Shown here piece by piece: positions 10,188-20,887 of a stretch of 64,000 nt of DNA; the first letter of the stretch is position 1; every line of letters starts with the position of its first letter. The stretch comes from Zygaena filipendulae. Lineage: Eukaryota > Arthropoda > Insecta > Lepidoptera > Zygaenidae. The position numbers and the translations under genes were made by a program. The notes beneath the pieces are model-generated. The model was not told the origin of the DNA. It ran no database searches and saw only the letters and a program-made list of their open reading frames with translations. The DNA lies in NCBI GenBank assembly GCA_907165275.2, contig OU015650.1, positions 11,872,001 to 11,936,000 on the forward strand, read 5' to 3'.

Positions 10188-13100
10188 AAAAACTGATCTT
10201 TCCTATCTAATTAATAAATACAACCCATTTTTAGTAGCTCTCTCTGAAACATGGTTATAACCACAAATTAATTAGACTTATGTCTGTTAAAACCAAATTT
10301 TTCTTTTAAAATTCCAGGTTATGTTAGTTTTCGAGATGACAGGTTAGATGGGTATGGCGGTGTTGCCATACTCGTTAAAAATTATTTGCTTTTTTCCCAA
10401 GTTATTATCCCTACACATTCCGATAATATTTCAATAGTTGCTATTAAAGTAAAAAATATTTGTTATGTATCCGTTTATATTCCCCGTCCATCGTCTAGTA
10501 TATTTGACGAACTTAATGATATTTTTACAAAACTTCCAAAACCTTTTGTGGTTCTGGGAGACTTTAACTCTCACCACCGATCATGGGGTAGTGGAACTAC
10601 AAATCATGGTGGTGAAAGACTTTTAGATATTTTTGACTCCCATAACATATGTATCTTAAATACTGGTGAACCCACACGTCGCACTGATCCACAGGAAAAT
10701 GTCAGTGCAATCGATCTGTCTGTTTGCACCCCAAATCTTGCCTCATCACTAACTTGGTCAGTTACTTCATCAACACTTGGCAGCGACCATTTTCCTATTA
10801 TAATTACATTTCCTTTTCGTACTCCTTCAAAACAAAATAAAAGTCCACGTTTACGATACAGGTTAGACGAAAAAGGGTGGACACGTTTTAGAAGTATTGT
10901 TCATGATAAAGTATCGACACTTCCTATTATATCATCTGGATCTGAAGCTGTATGTAATAATGCGGTAGGTGTAGTTTTAGCTGGAGCTGCAGATGCTACG
11001 TTCCCTACAAAAAATCCTACTTCTGGTAAAATTGCATCTCCACCTTGGTGGGATAACGAATGTACACAAGCCATCACTAAGAGGAAACGAGCGGAGAAAG
11101 ACTATTGCAATGAAATGACTTCAGAAAACTTTGCGATTTATACACTAGTGGTAAATGAAACCCGAAAACTACTCAGAAAAAAGAAGTCCGAGGGCTGGAA
11201 AAGTTTTTGTAGTACACTGTCACCGAATACACAACCTTCTGTTGTATGGCGAAATATTAGAAGATTTAAGTATGGTTTTAATGATGCTTCACATGTAATA
11301 ATGCCCTCTTCTTTATCTGAAAGTTTTATAGATCGTTTAGCTCCCCCTTTTGTTCCAGAAGAAAATTTGTTAACAAATAGCGATAAATTACATTCAATTA
11401 CAGCAGATGACCCTACCGGATTAAATTCACTTTTTTCACTATCAGAATTAAAAGCTGTTTTAACCAAGGTTAAAGACTCTGCTCCTGGTAATGATGGTAT
11501 TCCGTATTCTTTCCTTGCACATCTTACCGATTCCGCTCTTTCATATTACTTAAACCTAATTAACACTATTATGATAACAGGTAATGTTCCTGGCCCTTGG
11601 AAGTACCAAATTGTAATACCCATTTTAAAACCAAATAAAAATCCGTCTGATTCTTCCTCATACCGCCCTATAGCACTATCCTCGGTCATGGCGAAAGTTG
11701 CAGAGTATCTAGTTAAGAATCGTTTGGAATGGTTCATTGAGAGTAACAAACTTCTAGCTGATAGTCAGTTTGGATTTAGGAAGGGTAAAGGCACATTGGA
11801 TAGCATCAGCATTTTTACTACAGACATCCGTCTTGCTTTCTCTCAAAACAAAATAGTTGTTTCTGCTTTTTTAGATATCAATGCAGCTTATGACAATGTG
11901 CTTCTCACTGTCCTTATACAAAAGCTGTCTTTACTTAAGGTACCAGCTATGCTGCTTAAATTTATAAAAAATATTTTGTCGGATAGAATCATAACTCTGG
12001 ATGGTACTCCTACTTCTAGACACATTTGGAAAGGTCTACCCCAAGGGTCCGTGTTAAGTCCTTTACTATATAATATCTACACTTACGATTTAGAATCATC
12101 TCTGGAAGGTACTGTTCAAACCCTACAGTACGCTGACGACCTACTCCTTTACATTTCAGATCCATCGATTCAAACAGCTTGTAATTTATTATCTCATTCT
12201 CTATCCCTTTTGAAAACCTGGTTAGATAAAAATGGCCTAGACTTATCTGCAAGTAAAAGCTCTGTTGTTTTGTTCTCGCGTAAGCGTAATCCTCCTCCAA
12301 TTTTAATGTGTTTTAATAACGATCCAATTCCGGTAAAAACTTATGTTAAGTTTTTAGGAATCGTATTAGATTCAAAACTAACGGGTCTTCAACATTGCGA
12401 CTACTTATATACAAAATGTGAACGAAATTTAAATCTGTTAAGATGTATAGCGGGCGTCTGGTGGGGTGCCCATCCATACTGCTTAAAATTGGTTTATAAC
12501 GCTTTAATCAGAAGTGTTATTGATTATGGCACCTTTTTGTTGGAACCGGGTAGTGTAGCGGGATTCAAAAAATTAGATGGTATCCAATCGAAAGCTTTAA
12601 GGATAATTTCTGGAGCCATGAAATCGAGTCCGATCAATGCTTTACAGGTTGAGTGTGGAGATCCTCCCTTGTCCCTAAGACGTCAATTTCTTTCTGATAA
12701 ATATTTATTTCGTAGTTTGCAGTTTTTGTATCATCCTATTTTTTATAAACTTCATAGTCTCTCTGATCTCACAACCTCCTCCCGTTATTGGTCACATAAA
12801 AGTCCTCCATGTCTGCTTAAAAGTTATTATAAATTTTCTTCATTTAAAGCTCCTACTTTCCGTACTCCAGTTTTACCCATATTTCTGGCCCCATTTAGAT
12901 CGCTGTTCATTTTACCAGAAATAAAGTATAATTTGGGTATTGATAGAAATGACGGTAATTCCAACAAAGTATTTAAATATAAAGTCGATATAAACTGGCA
13001 TGACTGGCATTATATTTACAGTGACGCTTCAAAGCATTCTCTAAATGGATTTGTGGGTGTTGGCGTTTACCACAGCCAATATAATATTGTAGAAAAAATT

Positions 13101-13874
13101 AAGTTACCGCCTGAGACATCTGTTTATACCGGTGAGTGCTTTGGAGTTCTCAAGGCTGTCGAATATATACTTGTTATGAAACTAAATAGATCAGTCATAT
13201 TCACAGATGCCCTCAGTGTATTGAATGCGCTGGAGAAACCTCCCTTTTCTTACAAAATCCAGTATCCCGTAATTTTGGAAATAAGGAAGCTACTTTATGA
13301 TTGTGAAATGAGAGGATACACAGTACATTTTTGTTGGATTCCGGGACATTGTATAAATGGAAATATAAGGGCAGATCAAATTGCTAATGAAGCAGTGGAG
13401 TGTGGTGACCTTCACCCTTTCAATAATTACTGCCATGACTTAACCAATATCCCTAAAGTTCATCTTCAAAAAGCTTGGATGGAACAATGGAAAATTAGTG
13501 CCACTACAAAAGGTAGACATTACTACAGTTTACAACCATGTGTTCCAACTAAGCCTTGGTTTTTTAAGACAAAACTGGAAAAAATTGCAACCTCAATTAT
13601 TATCCGTATGCGGCTCGGCCATGTCTGCTCTCCTGCACATTTAGCTAAACTTGGCATTGTGGCCAGTGAGATGTGTTCTTGCGGGGAAGATGTTGGTGAT
13701 TTGAATCATATTATTTTCTCCTGTACCTCCTATAATTGTTCTACCTTTTATGACTCTTTGACTTCCATCAGAGTTCCACTCCCTACATCCATATCATCAC
13801 TTCTTTCATCCAATAATCCTGATATATATAGAATATTATCTTCACATATTATGTCTAATAACATTAAAATATAA
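10132..13874 (+). pseudogene. LINE ORF2 (EN-RT-RNase H), broken by micro-insertion
   Basis: The reading frame starts near 10132, overlapping ORF1, with the endonuclease N-terminus (IVQWNSRSIINKK, then SETWL). It then meets TAA at 10258, inside a 24-bp insertion plus its 8-bp target duplication. From 10386 the frame is open for 1162 residues. In that numbering GDFN (endonuclease) is near 58-61, GSDH near 133, the reverse transcriptase box YADD at 582, and RNase H from SDAS at 879 with the expected Glu (GECFG), FTDA and RADQ aspartates. A C-terminal CSCGEDVGDLNH..C motif follows. Skipping the 32 bp (insert plus one repeat) brings both halves into one frame, so the element was coding-competent before this event. 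Confidence 0.85.
10254..10293. mobile_element. Micro-insertion, copy 3, inside LINE endonuclease
   Basis: The 24-bp insert at 10262-10285 starts CACAAATTAATTAGACTTAT. Flanks are GTTATAAC (10254-10261) and GTTAAAAC (10286-10293), 8 bp with one mismatch. The second flank gives the expected endonuclease reading (TWLKPN), so the empty site can be inferred from coding sense alone. Confidence 0.8.
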
Positions 13875-14187
13875 ACTATTCGTATGTATATTTTTCTTCT
13901 ACTAATTAGCAATAACATTTTTATTTATATTTTATTTGTATTTTTAGTATCCTATTTTGGTGTATTATAAGTATTGAATTTTATTTACTCCCCTGAACCT
14001 TTTCCTGGTCTCCTTTTCCAAATTCCGTGTTCAAATCTTTTTTTCTTCACAAGTTTCTCCGTTTTTAATAAAAACGAAAAACACGACACTGGCAAATGCA
14101 CTAAGTGCGAAGTCCATTAAGAAAAAAAAAAAAAAAAAAAAAAAACGCAGATTCTCCGTCTACGTGTAACGGTGAAGTCGCTGACCT

Positions 14188-14277
14188 TGATCCAAGGAAG
14201 TTATAAGTACTGTACGTAGTACTTATAACTGTATACTGTACGTAGTACCTACTTATAACTTCCTTGCCTTGATCACA
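14188..14277. repeat. Nested palindrome
   Basis: The outer arms tgatcaaggcaaggaagttataagta and its complement enclose a second near-perfect palindrome centred on gtactgtacgtagtac. The sequence gtactgtacgtagtac or a close variant occurs twice. The unit lies just downstream of the LINE insertion. Nothing suggests coding. Confidence 0.5.
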
Positions 14278-14439
14278 TTGTCATGAAATGTCAAAAGTAC
14301 AACATGGAGCGTTTAGTTTTGGTGTCGGATCTTCAAAGTGTTAGTGATGAAGTGCCAACAAATTTACAAGCCCTATTAAAATATCCCATATTTTATAAAT
14401 ATATATATAAATTTATCTGTAGCAGTGTAGGAAAAATGT

Positions 14440-14531
14440 AATTTTGCTAATTGTTTAAGTCTGGCTTAAAGGACTTGTATCCATGGCCGTTAAATAAATA
14501 AAAAAAAAATGACAATTGCCATAAAAAAAAA
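14440..14531 (+). mobile_element. Two truncated LINE 3' tails
   Basis: A LINE-type tail (ccatggccgttaaataaat then poly-A) is followed by tgacaattgccataaaa and a second A-run. The latter matches the last bases of the truncated LINE at 41489-43800. Only tail sequence survives. Confidence 0.45.
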
Positions 14532-14645
14532 ATACAGTGGTATCTCTAAGTAGTGCTAAGTAGCAGAGAGTATTATTTTCTTTGACTTATCCTTACTGTA
14601 TTGCGCATAATAATTAATAAAGAATTATTTAGAAGACTTCGTACT

Positions 14646-15356
14646 ATGGTGCGAAAAAAAAGAAATTATTCGAAGTCTCAACGACGGCACCGAATAGAAA
14701 GTGATGAAGACCTACCTTGTAAGTTAGAAGATAATATTATTTTAATCTCTTCTACCCTCGATGTTTACTAAAACTTTATTTTAAAGGTGCATGTAAAACA
14801 AGCGTTTTTTTATATAGAACGTCTTTGTATCCACCCATAAAGTTTACACATGAAATTCTTCTTACAAGAACTATTCTTCCAGTACGTTGATGCTTTCTCC
14901 ATTGTATTGACATTTCTGTTTCTAATTTCAGCATCTTATGAGGAAACCCCAGAAACGCCTGCTTATCTTGATGATAGTCGCTTTGATAGTATAAATTTTA
15001 GTTGGATTAAAAGCACAAAACTGCAAAAAATGTGTTCCTCATATTCAGATCTAACTGAAAAAGCTGTATATAACAGAACAAGAAGTTTAAAACCAGGTTG
15101 TGAAATGTTACTAACTAAATGTTTTTTGAGCCAACAAGATATATTTTGTTTAAAATCTCTTGAATCTAGTGTAGATAGTGGTACTTTTCTTTGGTTCATT
15201 AACTTCTTAATGTATAAAGATTTAAATTATCAGTATAATTTCCATAAGAGTTGCATAGTAGAGGACATTATGCAGGAAAAATATAAGAATAACATTGTTA
15301 ATAATGGTATGGATAGACTTCATAAAGTCAATATTTCAGTAAAACAGTTGGAATAA
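14646..15356 (+). CDS. Uncharacterised small protein, two exons
   Basis: Exon 1 is 14646-14718 (ATG, basic KKRNYSKSQRRHR stretch), with a strong donor (CTT|GTAAGT). Exon 2 is 14932-15356 after an ATTTCAG acceptor. The phases match (1 then 2) and give about 165 residues. The N-terminus is strongly basic, followed by an acidic ESDEDLP and a Glu/Thr/Pro segment. The rest contains several cysteines (KMCSSYSD, GCEMLLTKCFL, IFCLKS, KSCIVED) and a hydrophobic GTFLWFINFLMY stretch too short to be sure of a membrane span. I do not recognise the family. An AATAAA at 15737 could serve as its poly(A) signal. The good splice sites and codon continuity argue for a real gene. Confidence 0.6.
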
Positions 15357-15867
15357 GCTTTATCACCTCCATAAGGTCTCTTAAAAGTAAGTTAGGTCCC
15401 AGAAAAAATTGAAAGGACAACATAATTGATATTTTATTAACACAGTTGGACCATTAACAAATCTTTATGGTTTCCAAATCAATTGTAACTTTGTAGGTAT
15501 ATCAGATACTTATGTATATACATATAAAAATTGACAAATTACTATGTAAAAAAGTTCTCAAGATTAAGGATCTAGATAGTAATGTATTCCAAAAAAAAAT
15601 TAAATATTAAAGCTTGTCAACACCAGTTAGTGTGCGATTTTATTTTCATTTAGGGTATTTGTGAGATTATGCTTGACTAATACCAAATACACACAAAAAG
15701 ACAATTAATTTCATCTAAATTGTAAGATTCTTTGCTAATAAAGTTGATAAAAAATTGCTCTTCAATTTAAATTAAGTTTAATTAAAATCCGCTTTTTCTT
15801 ACGTAGAAAACATTAGTTTCCTGCAGTTCAGTGATAAATCACATTTTATAAATAATCAAAAAATCTA

Positions 15868-16227
15868 AAAACTGCCCAAGTGCCAGTCGGACTCACGCAC
15901 GAAAGGTTCCGTACCACTAATGTTAAGCCCCTCTTAAATATTTGTTTTATTTTAATTTAATTATTTATTTTTAAAGTGAATGTATAATATTTTGTGATAT
16001 TTCAAGTATCTTACCTGTTACCGTTATCAATATCGAGCAAAACTGAGCAAAAAAATTATGTTTGTTGTATGGGAGCCACCTTAAATATTTATTTTAACTA
16101 TCTTTTTTAGTATTTTTTGTTATAGCGGCAACAGAAATACATCATCTGTGAAAATTTAAACTGTCTAACTATCACGTTTCATGAGAACAACCATGCAGAC
16201 GGACCCCTTGGGTACCGAACTCTAAAA
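15868..16227 (+). repeat. Dispersed repeat B (ggttccgtacc ... gggtaccgaac)
   Basis: The stretch begins cagtcggactcacgcacgaaagg and ends gggtaccgaactctaaaaa, words I associate with a very common lepidopteran interspersed repeat. It has no coding frame. A half copy of the MITE at 20033-20256 follows at 16245-16320, and a Helitron fragment lies at 16460-16610. Confidence 0.45.
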
Positions 16228-16713
16228 ACCTACCACACTCAGAGTCGTTTCAGTAATTATTTAATTTTAAGTAAAGATTTTAAAAACAAAAGTTTAATGA
16301 ACGTCTCTGAGTGCGGCCGCTAGTTTATTAAACTAGTGTGGTGTTGATGTGGTAACTTTTAAGTAGCTTTTTTTGTCTGAATGCTGCGCGAGTTGAAAGT
16401 CGGCCATAAAAGCAGGCCCTCTGAGCGCTATTCGCAAAATTTCTACAATTTTTATTATGAAACTAGCTGTTTCCCGCCGTTTCACCCGCGTTAATTTTGG
16501 AGTTCCCCTAAAAACGTATATGCAAAAAATCATGATCGGTTGAGCCGTTAAGGCGTGAAAGCGTAACAAACAAACAAACTGACGCATCAAGTAGTAAAGA
16601 TTTATTAGTAAGGATATGTCCAGCTTTTAAAACAATAATATGTTCAGATTTATCGAAACTATGATTCAATAATTAACAGCTATTAAAAAAGGTATGTCCC
16701 TGTCCGGTCAAAT

Positions 16714-16875
16714 GTAGTAGAATCTGCCTGGGTACCAAGTCATATCGGAATCCAAGGTAATGAAAAATGCGATCAGTTAGCTAAGGAAGCTGTATATGGA
16801 GATATGGTTCCATATAAAAATTACAGTCATGATCTGCTGTCTTTGCCCATGGTCGACATGCGTAAGGAAATTATA
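16714..16875 (+). pseudogene. LINE RNase H fragment
   Basis: One frame reads ESAWVPSHIGIQGNEKCDQL then AKEAVYGDMVPYKNYSHDLL. This is the end of an RNase H domain (W-P-H-G-N-E-D pattern) as found in ORF2 of the two larger LINEs of this window. No other part of the element is present. Confidence 0.75.
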
Positions 16876-17026
16876 TGCGTAAGGAAATAGGGCAATTTTT
16901 TTATTTGTAAATATAGTTTTTATTTTACGCATATTTATTGTTTGAACATAAAAGTTCATTAAATTTATATTTAGAGCAAACAGTGTAAATAAAACAAAAA
17001 ATAATCTATCTGTATATATAATAACA

Positions 17027-17513
17027 CTAGCTGTCCCCCGCGATTTCATCCGCGGTAATTTCGGAGTTCCTGTGTCCTTTGTACCCCTGACAGTAGTTTA
17101 CGGTGATTAGCTGTTTCCCGTATTAATTCCGGAGTTCCCGAGGGAATTCCGGGATAAAAACTATCCTATCTTTTAAGTTGGACCATATTATGAATGGTTA
17201 CAAAATTTTATCAAAATCCGTTCAGTAGTTTCGGAGTCCATCGCGGACAAACAACGTGACACGTGATTTATATATATTAGACTAGCTGTCCCCCGCGATT
17301 TCATCCGCGGTAATTTAGGAGTTCCCACGGAGGTTGCGGGAAAAAAATACTCTATGTCCTACAGTTCCCGAGGGAATTCCGGGATAAAAACTATCCTATC
17401 TTTTAAGTTGGACCTTATTATAAACGGTTACAAAATTTCATCAAAATCCGTTCAGTAGTTTCGGAGTCCATCGCGGACAAACAACGTGACACGTGATTTA
17501 TATATATTAGATT
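17027..17513 (-). mobile_element. Two tandem Helitron copies
   Basis: Each unit reads on + from ctagctgtcccccgcgatttc to gtgatttatatatattaga. The reverse complement is therefore TC ... CTAG with a terminal CCGCG...CGCGG hairpin. The two units are arranged head to tail with the same boundaries. The family forms a longer array at 28384-29304. Confidence 0.7.
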
Positions 17514-17720
17514 TATGATTACCTATGTAAACCAAAATAACCTACACACCTACATCTACAGTGACAGTCTCCTACATCCTATCCAAAATTCCGAATCCGC
17601 ATCCGCATCCTTTTCTTGTTAATCATCGTTTCCCTACCTTGAAACTGGCAAAATGCGCAAACCGCGCGATACCATAAAAAAAATTATTCTCTTTGGCGTG
17701 AACCGTGAACGATCTGATTC

Positions 17721-18116
17721 TTTTGGCGGGATTTTTAGCAGAGTGGACGTCAGTTTTATTTCTTTGTTTTGCTAATTAGTTTATCGTGGTTAATATTGTG
17801 TGAATATGGTGGACTTTGTATAATAGTGATGCATTAGTGATGAACATTGAACAGTGTGCGAAAACAGTGAAATAAGATGAAATAGGGCGTTCGCCGGGAG
17901 GTTTTCGTTTTTCTATACAACTTTCCACAGAGCGTACTATTAAGGTTCAACTGCGAAGATTTGCTGCCAAAAGTTCCGGTAAATCATTGAAATGCATCTC
18001 ACCAATGCATTTCGATGTAAATAACTTCAGAAGAAGAAATATACCATTGAATTGGGTATATGGACTTAGTTTCCTTCTGCCTTCCCCAAAAGTGGTAAAC
18101 TTCACCAAAAAAATAA
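17721..18116 (+). repeat. Repeat C, copy 1
   Basis: A stretch of nearly 400 bp from tggcgggatttttagcagagt to gtaaacttcaccaaaa recurs with high similarity at 34250-34625, and its second half recurs diverged at 47630-47815. No conserved frame is seen. A hairpin of acggtagtatctc / gagatactaccgt follows at 18134-18188. Confidence 0.6.
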
Positions 18117-18224
18117 TTAAATAAAAGATACGGTAGACGGTAGTATCTCAGTTGAGTAGTATCACAAACTACTTAAGAGATACTACCGTATAGTAGTATT
18201 AAGTTTGTACTTTGTGGTAAAAGA

Positions 18225-18450
18225 TTTTTCTATGACTTATTATTTGTTCATATTCTCTTATTAATTTAAGTATAAGTATATAATTTCTGTCTTGTTCTAT
18301 TGTACATAGTCCATCCCATTTCTCTATTCTTATTACAACGAACGCCCAAAATTTTCGCTCGTTCATTTTAAATTCTTTTTGCAAATTAAATTAACGCGAC
18401 ACTGGCAACAATGTCATTAATGACAATTGCCATAAAAAAAAAAAATTCAA
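18225..18450 (+). mobile_element. LINE-2 3' end, severely truncated
   Basis: The 225 bp ending in tgacaattgccat plus poly(A) match the 3' end of the LINE on the minus strand at 41489-41724 nearly base for base. Everything upstream was lost at insertion. Confidence 0.7.
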
Positions 18451-18510
18451 TCTGCGGAAAGAAATTTTTGTGTTTTTCATAATAATAAGGACCCAGTTCT
18501 ATTTATCGTA

Positions 18511-19903
18511 ATGACCAGTGTGTTTAAAACTCTCAATAACATCCAAACTAATTTATTAACATGGGCCAACCCTTTTGAATGTAATGGCTCTGATGTCATT
18601 GTTTGTATCACCGGAAATCCAGGCCTCCCTGATTTTTACACCGAGTTTGGTTCAGAGCTATATAAACACACAGGATTCCCTATCTGTATAATAGGTAACC
18701 AGAATATCAAAATTTATTATGTTCATATTTGTGAAATTATGTGAATAGGTACTACTGTAAGTATGCAGCAAGTGTGTACTTGTTGCTAATTTATCTTGTT
18801 GCATGAATTAAAAGTTGTGAATTCATGATGGCTTAACCTTCCCAAGTGTCAATGTCAGCAAATTGAGGCAAGGGGAATATTAAAGCAGCTACTTATTCAC
18901 TTTTTTACACTTTTTCTCTACACAATAGCTAAGTTTGAAGTGAGACAAATGTCATGGCATATAGGCAAGGTTTTTGGAGTAATCTACAATTAAGTCCCCC
19001 AAAGTTTTTCTCCTGGTAATTTCGGAGTTCCTGCAGGAATTCCGGAATAAAAAGAGCCCTTATTTCGTCTATGCCCCTGAAAAAGTGTGCAAGTGGTGAT
19101 AGGTCCAGCCGTTAACATATGATGCTGTGACTAAGGGGAATAGAGATTCATATGTGTGTGCCTACCATTATTTTTCAGGTCAAGCGGGGCATAGGGAAGT
19201 ACCAGAGACTCGATCAAATGTTCTAAAAAATCAAGAGCATCTGTTTAATTTAGAAGGCCAGATTGCACACAAGCTGGATTTAATCAATAATTACATTGAT
19301 AAGAAGAGTAGACTACATTTAGTTGGTCACTCTATTGGTGCATGGTTAATTATTGAAATATTACAAAAACACAGCAATATATATGATAGAGTGTCTTCAG
19401 TTAATCTCTTGTTTCCTACCTTACAAAGATTGGCTAAGACACAGCAAGGTAAATTTTTAAATAAATTTATCAGAAATATTCATGTCATTTTAATTTTATT
19501 GTGCTATTCTGTGAATATTTTGCCACAATCAGTAATTTTGTTTTTGATTCAGCTGTATTTAAAATTTAATTCATTACCCCTTAATTACACTGAGAGAATA
19601 TTAAAGTTTCTTAATCCTAAAGTAGTTGAAAAAGTTTTATTTTTGGCTTATAATGAGATGGATGAAGTAAAAGATTTAAATTTATTGGGGATGGAAAAAA
19701 TTAAACATATGTGTAATGTGATCTACAGTACTAAAGATAACTGGGCACCAATTGAATACATAGAAGATTTGAAAATATTTAAACCACAGCTTCAATTAAA
19801 AGAAGTAGATATTGATCATGCGTTTGTCTTAAAATCTTCTGAAAGGGTTGCTAATATGGTCTGTGAATATATTTATGGTAAAATATGGTTAAAACTTACG
19901 TGA
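18511..19903 (+). CDS. LDAH: Lipid droplet-associated hydrolase
   Basis: Two exons (18511-18694 and 19179-19903) join in phase 1 and give about 302 residues, near the usual length of the family. The first exon carries the family hallmark ITGNPGLPDFYTEF, and the junction rebuilds GQAGH. LVGHSIGAW places the nucleophile serine at about residue 113 in a GxSxG elbow. DHAFVLKSSERV near the C-terminus supplies the catalytic histidine. A hydrophobic stretch in the middle (IRNIHVILILLCYSVNILP) fits the hairpin that anchors LDAH to lipid droplets. The family is linked to sterol ester and triglyceride handling on droplets. The intron holds a Helitron fragment (about 19008-19110). An AATAAA lies at 19948. 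Confidence 0.92.
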
Positions 19904-19947
19904 ACAGTCAGTAAAGGCAACCAGAGTGCAAGCATTGATAGTTTTTA

Positions 19948-19953
19948 AATAAA
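19948..19953 (+). terminator. LDAH poly(A) signal
   Basis: A canonical AATAAA lies 45 bp after the LDAH stop codon. Confidence 0.6.
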
Positions 19954-20032
19954 ACCTAAATTAAATTTAGTACAGTTACCAACTACTACTTAGTTAATAG
20001 CAAGGGTATTTTTAATTACTTTAACCACTCTC

Positions 20033-20256
20033 AGTGTTTTTAATGATTACTTAATGTTAAGTAAAATTTTTAAAACAAACCTGCTGCTATCAGAGATCCA
20101 GACGTTCATTAGATTAATATTAATTGGCATTTAACTAAGTTTAACTTATTTAATAAATGCCAATCAACATTAATTTTCTGATTGCGGCAGTTTTGTCTTA
20201 AAAATCTTTACTTAAAATTAAGTACCTACCTATAATCATTAAAACGACTCGTGAGT
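20033..20256. mobile_element. Foldback MITE downstream of LDAH
   Basis: The left arm (agtgtttttaatgatta, then aagtaaaatttttaaaac) and the right arm (ttaaaaatctttactt, then taatcattaaaacgact) are imperfect reverse complements. Half of the same element occurs at 16245-16320. Confidence 0.5.
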
Positions 20257-20352
20257 GCGGCCGTAACTGAACATATAAAATGTGTATCAAAATATTGACT
20301 TGTCAAATTTTTACTAATTTGAAATAAATAAATAAATATTACGAAGTTTTAT

Positions 20353-20404
20353 TGCTACAGATCATGGACCAATTATACTAGTTTAATTGGTCCATGCTAC
20401 AGAT
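20353..20404. repeat. 32-bp hairpin between 10-bp direct repeats
   Basis: TGCTACAGAT occurs at 20353-20362 and 20395-20404. Between them lies a palindrome whose arms are CATGGACCAATTA and TAATTGGTCCATG. Confidence 0.7.
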
Positions 20405-20472
20405 GGATTAAAATACCTATTTTAAGCGGGTCGGTGTGTAACGTACAATAGCCTAGTGCTCGCCGTACTCGA

Positions 20473-20510
20473 CTCGACACCACAAATTAACTAGACTTAT
20501 GGCTCGACAC
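20473..20510. mobile_element. Micro-insertion, copy 4 (22 bp, 8-bp TSD)
   Basis: The insert at 20481-20502 starts CACAAATTAACTAGACTTAT. It is flanked by the exact repeat CTCGACAC at 20473-20480 and 20503-20510. Confidence 0.75.
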
Positions 20511-20726
20511 GACTGCGGACTGAGGAGCCGCATGCGAATGTGGAGCCTAGGCGCTTTCGCGGCAAGCCGCGCGCGAATGTGGAGCGCGCTATAGTTGCGG
20601 AACAAAAAACCGACAATTTTCGGGGAACGAGGCGCGAACGCGAAGAGTATGCGAATCGGATCCACACATGGTTCGCGCGAAGCCGTGTAACAGCCGCGAA
20701 ACACCCGCGAACCATGATACCACACT

Positions 20727-20887
20727 TATACGGGATTTACACTCGCGCCTCGTTCCTCGCCTCGTGGTTCGTCTTGTGGCCAGGTACGAGGCGCGAGTGT
20801 AAACGCTGTTTTATCGGCGTTTACACTCGCACCTCGTTCCTCGTCTTGTGCTTCGTTTCGTGGTGGGGTACGAGGTGCGAGTGTAAA
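20727..20887. repeat. Two TTTACACTCGC hairpin units
   Basis: Each unit is about 69 bp and begins TTTACACTCGC(G/A)CCTCGT and ends ACGAGG(C/T)GCGAGTGTAAA, so it can fold on itself almost completely. The pair is repeated at 46147-46322 and again at 48108-48275 (both reversed). Confidence 0.7.

Larger units (their letters stand above)
8439..14154 (+). mobile_element. Full-length RNase H-bearing LINE with 13-bp TSD
   Basis: The 13-bp direct repeat AAAACGCAGATTC occurs at 8439-8451 and 14142-14154, bracketing a 5'UTR, two ORFs, a 3'UTR and a poly(A) tract (about 14122-14141). ORF1 has three CCHC knuckles. ORF2 has an APE-type endonuclease, reverse transcriptase, RNase H and a C-terminal Cys/His motif. 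Among insect non-LTR elements an RNase H domain points to the I/LOA-type clades, though I cannot assign the family. The intact TSD and open frames suggest a recent insertion. A 24-bp micro-insertion at 10262-10285 breaks ORF2. Confidence 0.9.
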
